NCBI GenBank assembly: GCA_013362195.1
Contig: JABFWM010000115.1
Span: forward strand, 1 to 10,768
DNA length: 10,768 nucleotides
Reading direction: 5' to 3'
Source of the DNA: Acidobacteriota bacterium
GTDB lineage: Bacteria; Acidobacteriota; Vicinamibacteria; Vicinamibacterales; 2-12-FULL-66-21
Both the position numbers and the translations under genes were made by a program. Of the stretch, positions 6,384 through 10,768 are shown in pieces (within the stretch, counting starts at the first letter, position 1; each line of letters begins with the position of its first letter). Below the pieces are notes generated by a model. It was given only the letters and a program-made list of their open reading frames with translations. It was not told the origin of the DNA and searched no databases.

Positions 6384-7343
6384 CTAACAGAGCACCCGCA
6401 GCAGTGTGGCGGTATCGATGTTGGCGCCCGTCAGGATCACCACCGCACGCCGGCCTTTCACATCGATCTTTCCTGACGTCAGCGCCGCGACCGCGGCGGC
6501 CGCCGCCCCTTCGACGATCAGATGTTCGTTCGAGACGACGCCGGCCAGCGCGTCGCGGAGAGCGGGCTCATCGACGACGACAATCTCGTCGACGACGCCG
6601 CGGACGAGATCGAACGTGATCGTGTCCGGATCGAGATTGCCGGTCAGGCCATCGGCGAGCGACGGCGCCACGTCGACGGTGACGAGGCGTCCGGCGGCGA
6701 GGCTCCTGGTGAACGGACAGGACGCGGCGACTTCGACGCCAATGACGCGCGTCGACGGCGAACGCGCCCTGACGGCCAGGCCGACGCCGCTGATCAGCCC
6801 GCCTCCCCCGACGGGCACGACGACCGCGTCGAGGGAGGGTACGTCCTCGAGCAGCTCGAGGCCGATGGTCCCCGCGCCCGCGATGACGTCCGCGTGCGAG
6901 TACGGCGAGATGAACAGGCCGTGCCCGGCCGCGGCCCACCGTTTGGCGTCGCGCTCGGCTTCGTCATAGTCGGCGCACGGGCGAAGCTCCGCGCCCGCGG
7001 CGCGAATCGCGTCCACTTTCGCGCGCGGGGCATTCGAGGGGATGAAGACGGTGAGCGGCAGCCCGAGCTCGCGCGCCGCATGCGCGAGCGCGCGACCGTG
7101 ATTGCCGGCCGACGCGGTCACGAGGCGCCCGTCGGTGGTGCGCGCAGCCACCTGCCGCGCCGCATTGAACGCGCCGCGAATCTTGTACGAGCCGGTCGGC
7201 TGGACGATCTCGAGCTTGCAGTGCACGTCCCCGCCGGTCTGGTGCGAGAGCCACTCCGACCGACGGACGGGCGTGCGGACGATCCGGCCGCGCAGCCGGT
7301 CAGCGGCCGCGGCGATCTCGTCGACGGTGATCCCGCGCGTCAT
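6384..7343 (-). CDS. Threonine/serine dehydratase-type PLP enzyme without ACT domain
   Basis: The 319-residue protein is a fold-type II PLP enzyme. Lys54 in GSYKIRGA would bind PLP, SAGNHG (78-83) contacts the substrate carboxylate, and PVGGGGL (177-183) forms the phosphate cup. The length and absence of a C-terminal ACT domain match catabolic threonine dehydratase (TdcB type), serine racemase or hydroxyaspartate ammonia-lyase rather than the isoleucine-feedback-regulated IlvA. The likely reaction is deamination of threonine or serine to an oxo-acid plus ammonia, in the cytoplasm; the exact substrate is unresolved. The family's EGAGA segment reads VEGAAAAA (277-284). The ATG overlaps the stop of the upstream receiver-like gene as ATGA, and no Shine-Dalgarno is seen, so translational coupling is likely. 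Confidence 0.88.
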   Translation of the reverse strand: MTRGITVDEIAAAADRLRGRIVRTPVRRSEWLSHQTGGDVHCKLEIVQPTGSYKIRGAFNAARQVAARTTDGRLVTASAGNHGRALAHAARELGLPLTVFIPSNAPRAKVDAIRAAGAELRPCADYDEAERDAKRWAAAGHGLFISPYSHADVIAGAGTIGLELLEDVPSLDAVVVPVGGGGLISGVGLAVRARSPSTRVIGVEVAASCPFTRSLAAGRLVTVDVAPSLADGLTGNLDPDTITFDLVRGVVDEIVVVDEPALRDALAGVVSNEHLIVEGAAAAAVAALTSGKIDVKGRRAVVILTGANIDTATLLRVLC

Positions 7344-7693
7344 CCGCGGCTGAGAATCTCCGCCAGTTTCGCGGCGAACGCGGACCGCGGCATGACTTCG
7401 TCTGCGCCGGCGCTTCGGGCCGCGGCAATGAGCTGGGTATGGACGTGGGACGCAAATCCAATCGTCGGCACGTCCCTGGTGGCAGGATCCGCTTTCAGCG
7501 CGGCAATCGTCGCGATGGGATCGGCCCTGGTGCTATTCAGGTCGAAGATCGCGAGCTCCGGCTTCTGTTCGCGCGCGCGGGTCAGGATGTCGTCAGGCGT
7601 CTGGGCGAAGGTGATCTCCGCACCCACGTGCTTGGCGACCGCGCGGATTTTGGAACGAAAGAGGAAATCGTCGACCGCGGCGAGGACCGTCAC
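7340..7693 (-). CDS. Stand-alone receiver-like (CheY-fold) protein, atypical
   Basis: The 117-residue protein has the length and alternating strand/helix pattern of a response-regulator receiver with no output domain. Asp8/Asp9 (VDD) and Asp51 (IFDLNS) match the acidic pocket and phospho-acceptor. The conserved Thr/Ser position falls in GFASH (80-84, Ser82), and the usual C-terminal Lys before Pro-Phe is not present: the equivalent segment reads VMPRSAF, with Arg103. Phosphorylation-driven switching is therefore doubtful. The start is GTG at 7691-7693, with no Shine-Dalgarno but a TATGAT box 6 nt upstream. It overlaps the dehydratase gene by 4 nt, suggesting a two-gene operon, though no known pathway joins the two. 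Identification rests on fold pattern, not on a family match. Confidence 0.75.
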   Translation of the reverse strand: MTVLAAVDDFLFRSKIRAVAKHVGAEITFAQTPDDILTRAREQKPELAIFDLNSTRADPIATIAALKADPATRDVPTIGFASHVHTQLIAAARSAGADEVMPRSAFAAKLAEILSRG

Positions 7694-7699
7694 CCGGCG

Positions 7700-7705
7700 A
7701 TCATA
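7700..7705 (-). promoter_or_regulatory. -10 box TATGAT for the receiver-dehydratase operon
   Basis: On the minus strand TATGAT (5/6 match to TATAAT) lies exactly 6 nt before the GTG start at 7693, within the 78-bp gap after the kinase-like gene. It is the best -10 match in the window and suggests a leaderless GTG-initiated message. Confidence 0.55.
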
Positions 7706-7771
7706 CTCTGTTCGCAGCGGCGTTCAGTGACACGTGTGAGGCGCGGCGACATTGAAGCACCGCCGCCGCAA

Positions 7772-8758
7772 TTACCCTTTGTGGCTCAGGAACCACCACA
7801 CGAACGCGGCGGCGCCGGCCGCGGCGCCCAGCGCGGCGAGGAGAAGACGCGACGCGTTCTTGTCCGGCTGCTCGTCGAGCGGCAGCAGCGCCGATGGCTC
7901 GGCGGCATCGCCGGTGCGCACGTCGAGCACTGCCGCGACGCTGCGCAGTTCGGCGGCGAGTGACGCGGCGCTCTGCTGGCGCTCGGCCAGATCGCGCGCC
8001 AGCGCGCGGCCCAGCACCTCGTCGACCTCCCCGGGCACGCCCGCGGTCTCCGACACCGGCCGCACTTTCCCCTGGATCACGTTCACAATCGTTTCACCGG
8101 CGGTCGACGCCGCGAAGGGATTGCGGCCGGCGATCATCTCGTAGGTGATGGTGCCGATCGAAAACACGTCGGTGCGCGGGTCGACCTTGCCGCCCAGCGC
8201 CTGTTCGGGCGAGAGATAGCCGACGATCGAGATCGCGTCGACCGGCAGCGAATCCGGATCGCGGGCCGCGTCGCCGCGGACGAGCCCGCCGCGCGTCCAT
8301 CGCGTCAGCCCGAAGTCGAGAATCTTCGCGCTGCCCTTGCTGGTGATGATGACGGTATCGGGCCGCAGGTCGCCGTGGATGACGCCGTGCGCGTGCGCGT
8401 CGGCAATCGCGTCGGCGAGCTGGATCGCAATGTCGAGGGCACGCCGCGTCGGCATGGCGCCGCCGGCGAGCTCCTCGCGCAGGCTGCGGCCGGAGGCGAA
8501 CTCGTAGACCAGATAGTGGCTGCCGTCGCCTTCGCCGAAATCGAAGAGCGCCGCGATGTTGGGGTGCGAGAGCGCCGACGCGAGCCGCGCTTCCTCGAGG
8601 ACCTCGGCGAGCTGCGCGGGATCCTCGGTCAGTCGGGGCAGCAGGATCGTCACCGCGACCGTCCGCCCGACCTTCGTATCGCGGGCGCGGAACACCTCGC
8701 CCAGGCCGCCGCGCCCGATCGGTTCGAGCAGGTTGTAATGCGCAATCGTCGACGTCAT
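7772..8758 (-). CDS. Hanks-type Ser/Thr kinase-like protein, C-terminally membrane anchored, probable pseudokinase
   Basis: The product is 328 residues from the ATG at 8758 (330 from 8764; numbering here uses the longer form). Kinase landmarks in order: glycine loop GRGGLGEVF (17-25), beta3 VAVTILL (36-42), HGDLRPDT (130-137), DFG (150-152), SPEQ of the activation segment (185-188), and DVFSIG (199-204). The beta3 lysine is replaced by Thr39 and the Mg-binding Asn after HxDxxP by Thr137; HRD Arg is Gly and the catalytic-loop Lys is Arg, changes tolerated in some active bacterial kinases. Asp132 and DFG Asp150 remain. A single hydrophobic helix (about 307-327) ends 3 residues before the stop, making it a tail-anchored cytoplasmic domain. 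It lies 2 nt after the SDR stop, so the two are co-transcribed. Confidence 0.88.
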   Translation of the reverse strand: MTSTIAHYNLLEPIGRGGLGEVFRARDTKVGRTVAVTILLPRLTEDPAQLAEVLEEARLASALSHPNIAALFDFGEGDGSHYLVYEFASGRSLREELAGGAMPTRRALDIAIQLADAIADAHAHGVIHGDLRPDTVIITSKGSAKILDFGLTRWTRGGLVRGDAARDPDSLPVDAISIVGYLSPEQALGGKVDPRTDVFSIGTITYEMIAGRNPFAASTAGETIVNVIQGKVRPVSETAGVPGEVDEVLGRALARDLAERQQSAASLAAELRSVAAVLDVRTGDAAEPSALLPLDEQPDKNASRLLLAALGAAAGAAAFVWWFLSHKG

Positions 8759-8760
8759 CG

Positions 8761-9462
8761 TCATCCCTTGCGCGGCGGACGCGAGGGCCGCAGCTCGACG
8801 CGGCTCGCGAGGCTGCGCGAGTCGAGCGTGACGAGATCGACCACGACCTCGGCCACGTCCTCCGGCGCGATCTTCCAGTCGGCTTCGCCGGCGCGCCCGC
8901 GATCGCCGAAGCCGGTCGCGACCGATCCCGGCAGGACGTAGCTGACGCGGATGTTGTCGTAGCGGACCTCCTGCATGAGCGCCTCGCTGAACGCGTTCAG
9001 CGCCGCCTTCGACGCGCAGTAGGCGGCGCCGCCCGCGAACGGATTCTTGCCGGCAAGGCTGCTGATGTTCACGATGTAGCCGCCGCCGCGCCGCTTCATC
9101 TCGGGCAGCGCCGCGCGGCAACAGTAGAACACGCCCGAGAGGTTGGTCTCGATGACCTGCTGCCATTCGTCGATCGCGAGGTCGGAGACGTTCGAGAACC
9201 GCCCGATGCCGGCGTTGTTGACCAGCACGTCGAGGCCGCCGAACCGCGCCACCGCCGCGGCGACGATGCGTTCGGCGTCGGCGGCGCGGCGGACGTCGGC
9301 GCTCACGACATGCACGTTCGCGCCGCCGCCGAGCGCCGCTGCGGCCTTCTGCAGCTCGTCATCCTGCCGTGCGGTCAGGACGACCTGCATCCCGCGCGCG
9401 ACAAACGCCTTCGCGATCGCCAATCCGATTCCCTTGGAGCTGCCAGTGACGAGTGAAACCAT
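8761..9462 (-). CDS. Short-chain dehydrogenase/reductase (classical SDR)
   Basis: The 233-residue protein is a classical SDR: the cofactor motif TGSSKGIG (6-13), NNAG (82-85), Asn107, a catalytic serine in NISSLAG (132-138), and Tyr148/Lys152 in YCASK. All catalytic residues are present, so it should reduce or oxidise a carbonyl/alcohol with NAD(P)(H) in the cytoplasm. The substrate cannot be assigned; FabG-like and 3-ketoacyl reductase names would be guesses. The C-terminus is basic and proline-rich (RPSRPPRKG). The ATG at 9460-9462 lacks a Shine-Dalgarno but has a TATACG box 9 nt upstream. The stop is 2 nt before the kinase-like start, forming an operon with it. Confidence 0.92.
   Translation of the reverse strand: MVSLVTGSSKGIGLAIAKAFVARGMQVVLTARQDDELQKAAAALGGGANVHVVSADVRRAADAERIVAAAVARFGGLDVLVNNAGIGRFSNVSDLAIDEWQQVIETNLSGVFYCCRAALPEMKRRGGGYIVNISSLAGKNPFAGGAAYCASKAALNAFSEALMQEVRYDNIRVSYVLPGSVATGFGDRGRAGEADWKIAPEDVAEVVVDLVTLDSRSLASRVELRPSRPPRKG
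8765..8769 (-). promoter_or_regulatory. Shine-Dalgarno AAGGG that decides the kinase-like start
   Basis: On the minus strand AAGGG abuts the ATG at 8764 but stands 6 nt before the ATG at 8758, the usual spacing. This favours 8758 as start. The site lies in the last codons of the SDR gene. Confidence 0.55.
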
Positions 9463-9471
9463 GTCGCGTCT

Positions 9472-9477
9472 CGTATA
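9472..9477 (-). promoter_or_regulatory. -10 box TATACG for the SDR-kinase operon
   Basis: On the minus strand TATACG lies 9 nt before the SDR ATG at 9462. No Shine-Dalgarno intervenes. The 181-bp divergent gap 9463-9643 otherwise shows no gene or clear repeat. Confidence 0.4.
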
Positions 9478-9626
9478 GAGGCTGCGTGCCCTCGTGTGTC
9501 GCCGCCGGGGAGCTCATGCTGCGCGGCACTCGTGGCGCGTGCACCAGCACCTTAGCACCGACGCCGCGCCCCGCACGGCGCCGCCGGTCGCGCCCGCGCC
9601 GGGCGGCACGCTCCTCCCCGTTCCAC

Positions 9627-9632
9627 TACAAT
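9627..9632 (+). promoter_or_regulatory. -10 box TACAAT for the MDH-like gene
   Basis: TACAAT (5/6 match to TATAAT) lies 11 nt before the ATG at 9644. The expected transcript start is then about 4-5 nt before the ATG, leaving no room for a Shine-Dalgarno. Confidence 0.45.
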
Positions 9633-9643
9633 ATTCCGCCTGC

Positions 9644-10492
9644 ATGTCTTTGATCGCGGTGATCGGTGCGGGGCCGCTCGGCGGCGCGCTCGTCCAGACG
9701 CTCGCGCTGCGCGACCGCGTCTCCGAGGTGCGCCTGATCGATCCCGAGGGGCGGATCGCCGAAGGCAAGGCGCTCGACATCCTGCAGTCCGCGCCCATCG
9801 ACCACTTCAACACGCGCGTCACGGCGGCGGCGAGCATTCCCGCGGCAGCCGGCGCCGACGCGATCGTGCTCGCCGATCTCGTCGCAACCGGAGAGATTGC
9901 GGGTGAATCAGGGCTGACGCTGTTGCGTCAGCTCGCGACGCTCGACACCACCGCGCCGATCCTGTTCGCGGGCGCCGCGCAGCGGGAGCTGATGGCGCGG
10001 GGGACGGGCGAACTGCGCCTCGCGCCGCACCGCCTCGCGGGTTCCGCGCCGCTGGCGCTCGAATCGGCCGTGCGCGCCGTCGCCGCCGCGCTCCTGGACG
10101 CGAGTCCGGCGGATCTATCGATCGGGATCGTCGGCGTCCCGCCGCGCGACGCGGTGATCGGCTGGGACGCGGCGACGGCGTTCAACCAGCCGATCAGCGT
10201 GTCGCTGGCCGCGCACCACCTGGCTGCCCTCTCGGCGCGGTTGCCCGCGTTGTGGCCGCCCGCGCCCTATACGCTCGCGAGCGCCGCCGCGCGCGTGGCC
10301 GAAGCGCTCGCGCTCGGATCGCGGCGACGCTACACGTGCTTCGCCGCAATCGACGCGCCCGGCGCCGGACGCGATCTGGTCGCCGCTGTGCCGGTTGAAA
10401 TCGGGAAAGGGAGAATCCGACGAACGCTGGAGCCCGCGCTGAGCCGCCACGAACGGACGGCGTTCGAAAAGGGCTTAGGGCTTAGGGCTTAG
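9644..10492 (+). CDS. Malate/lactate dehydrogenase-like protein lacking catalytic signatures
   Basis: The 282-residue protein has the N-terminal half-signature of malate dehydrogenase: VIGAGPLGG (6-14), acidic Asp33 after beta2 (an NAD preference in the family), and GKALDILQSAPIDHFNTRVT (41-60). The MDH-like end VPVEIGKGRIRRTLEP (249-264) followed by ERTAFEKG is also present. Missing are the substrate-loop RKPGMSR block, the LDSARF arginine in its usual form (here ALESAVRA, 138-145) and the GGHGD catalytic histidine (here GIVGVPPRD, 161-169). Malate oxidation therefore looks unlikely; an NAD-binding or regulatory role is inference. The ATG at 9644 was chosen over upstream in-frame starts because the Rossmann fold begins directly there. 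The last residues, GLGLRA, are encoded by the heptamer repeat. Confidence 0.8.
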   Translation: MSLIAVIGAGPLGGALVQTLALRDRVSEVRLIDPEGRIAEGKALDILQSAPIDHFNTRVTAAASIPAAAGADAIVLADLVATGEIAGESGLTLLRQLATLDTTAPILFAGAAQRELMARGTGELRLAPHRLAGSAPLALESAVRAVAAALLDASPADLSIGIVGVPPRDAVIGWDAATAFNQPISVSLAAHHLAALSARLPALWPPAPYTLASAAARVAEALALGSRRRYTCFAAIDAPGAGRDLVAAVPVEIGKGRIRRTLEPALSRHERTAFEKGLGLRA

Positions 10493-10551
10493 GGCTTAGG
10501 GCTTAGGGCTTAGGGCGGCTCAAGGCTTAAGACTTACGGCTTAGGGCTCAT
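10471..10551 (+). repeat. GGGCTTA heptamer tandem array with degenerate tail
   Basis: Six exact GGGCTTA units run from 10471 to 10512, followed by GGGC. A phase shift of 3 nt leads into five degenerate heptads from 10517 to 10551 (GGCTCAA, GGCTTAA, GACTTAC, GGCTTAG, GGCTCAT). The array covers the last codons and the stop of the MDH-like gene. The unit resembles simple telomere-like TTAGGG repeats but is 7 nt long. Confidence 0.9.
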
Positions 10552-10583
10552 GCACGTTGTTGCTCGCGGCTTGGGTGTAGCCG

Positions 10584-10604
10584 TGAGCCCTGAGCCCTGA
10601 GCCG
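10584..10604. repeat. Inverted heptamers TGAGCCC facing the GGGCTTA array
   Basis: TGAGCCC, TGAGCCC and TGAGCCG follow one another, the complement of GGGCTCA-type units. Segment 10591-10604 can pair with 10537-10550 (CGGCTTAGGGCTCA) over 14 bp with one G-T wobble, around a loop of 40 nt. The array and this block thus make a large hairpin. Confidence 0.75.
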
Positions 10605-10648
10605 TGTGAACTGAGAGGAACGGCGTAAGCCATTCCTCTCAGTTCACA
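10605..10648. terminator. 16-bp perfect hairpin with GTAA tetraloop, between convergent genes
   Basis: The arms TGTGAACTGAGAGGAA (10605-10620) and TTCCTCTCAGTTCACA (10633-10648) are perfect complements. The 12-nt loop can itself fold: a C/A mismatch, then GGC/GCC, then GTAA, a GNRA-type tetraloop. It sits between the MDH-like gene (plus) and the sigma-factor gene (minus) and includes the latter's stop codon. The position fits a bidirectional terminator or 3'-end stabiliser. There is no T-tract on either side, so it is not a standard intrinsic terminator. Confidence 0.6.
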
Positions 10649-10768
10649 GCATCGCGCGTATGGAGCTCGAGTCCATCCGCGAAGTCGCCAAGATATTTCC
10701 GCAGGATGAGACGCCCGCGATGCAGCCGCGACTTCAGCGTCTGCGGCTTCACGCGCAGGATCGTACTG
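10639..10768 (-). CDS. ECF-like sigma-70 family factor, C-terminal fragment (region 4 helix-turn-helix)
   Basis: The last 42 codons of a minus-strand gene that continues past the right edge. The segment VKPQTLKSRLHRGRL matches the recognition helix and following helix of sigma region 4.2 in ECF factors (family pattern V-x-x-G/Q-T-V/L-K-S-R-L-x-R-x-R), which contacts the -35 element. The tail reads ILRKYLGDFADGLELHTRDAVN and the stop TGA is at 10639-10641, inside an arm of the hairpin 10605-10648. Only this end is visible, so the ECF group, any anti-sigma partner and regulation cannot be judged. The frame was fixed by the region 4 motif. Confidence 0.8.
   Translation of the reverse strand, partial: STILRVKPQTLKSRLHRGRLILRKYLGDFADGLELHTRDAVN

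Noticed and set aside
6384..7343. Biosynthetic IlvA
   Set aside because: At 319 residues there is no C-terminal ACT regulatory domain, so a catabolic dehydratase or racemase type fits better.
6522..7730. 402-codon plus-strand open frame
   Set aside because: It is antisense to the threonine dehydratase and receiver-like genes, which carry clear family motifs. Its own translation is low-complexity and Arg/Asp-rich.
8759..9166. In-frame upstream extension of the kinase-like gene
   Set aside because: The extra residues are Arg-rich and lie over the SDR coding region. The kinase fold begins right after the ATGs at 8764/8758, with a Shine-Dalgarno for the latter.
9494..9643. In-frame upstream extension of the MDH-like gene
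   Set aside because: The added 50 residues have no resemblance to the family and would precede a Rossmann strand that normally starts the protein. A -10 box lies within this stretch.
10471..10516. Telomere or replication-origin repeat
   Set aside because: A TTAGGGC heptamer resembles telomeric repeats, but it is short, internal and followed by a gene. No DnaA boxes or AT-rich unwinding region are seen nearby.

Overview
The window is a GC-rich (about two thirds GC by eye), densely packed piece of a bacterial chromosome. Gene content is mainly housekeeping and signalling: YgfZ, a secreted alpha/beta hydrolase, PntAA, an FHA protein, a BON lipoprotein, a GloC-type metallo-hydrolase, a CDP-alcohol phosphatidyltransferase, a threonine dehydratase, a Hanks-type kinase and an ECF-like sigma factor. 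Together with scattered palindromic and heptameric repeats and start codons that mostly lack Shine-Dalgarno sequences, this fits an Acidobacteriota genome, perhaps class Vicinamibacteria. That placement is inference from gene style; no rRNA or marker gene is present.

Layout. Positions 1-116 hold REP-like palindromes. ygfZ (minus) follows, and its start touches that of a secreted hydrolase (plus). Next on the plus strand come pntAA, an overlapping FHA gene and a BON-domain lipoprotein. A GloC-like gene (minus) converges on the BON gene with 5 bp between the stops. A second pair of REP-like palindromes lies in the divergent gap before the phosphatidyltransferase gene (plus). Then come two minus-strand pairs: a degenerate receiver followed by threonine dehydratase (4-nt overlap), and an SDR oxidoreductase followed by a membrane-anchored kinase-like protein (2-nt gap). 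A malate-dehydrogenase-like gene (plus) ends inside a GGGCTTA heptamer array. A long perfect hairpin separates it from the C-terminus of a sigma factor (minus) that runs off the right edge.

How the genes relate. No single pathway links them. The main functional themes are redox and detoxification (PntAA, SDR, MDH-like, GloC-like, YgfZ), envelope (hydrolase, BON lipoprotein, phosphatidyltransferase) and signalling by phospho-recognition or its degenerate relatives (FHA, pseudokinase, pseudo-receiver, sigma factor).

The features most worth a second look are: (i) opposed TTG/ATG starts sharing one base, each with a -10-like box inside the other gene; (ii) recurrent -10 boxes 6-11 nt before start codons, suggesting leaderless transcripts; (iii) a kinase-like protein that has lost the beta3 lysine and the Mg-binding Asn; (iv) an MDH homologue that keeps its Rossmann and C-terminal signatures but lacks the catalytic signatures; (v) two REPIN-like palindrome pairs with GTAG feet; (vi) a heptamer array that supplies the end of a protein, followed by a GNRA-capped 16-bp hairpin holding a sigma-factor stop codon. 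No CRISPR array, tRNA, rRNA, transposase or defence system was seen.
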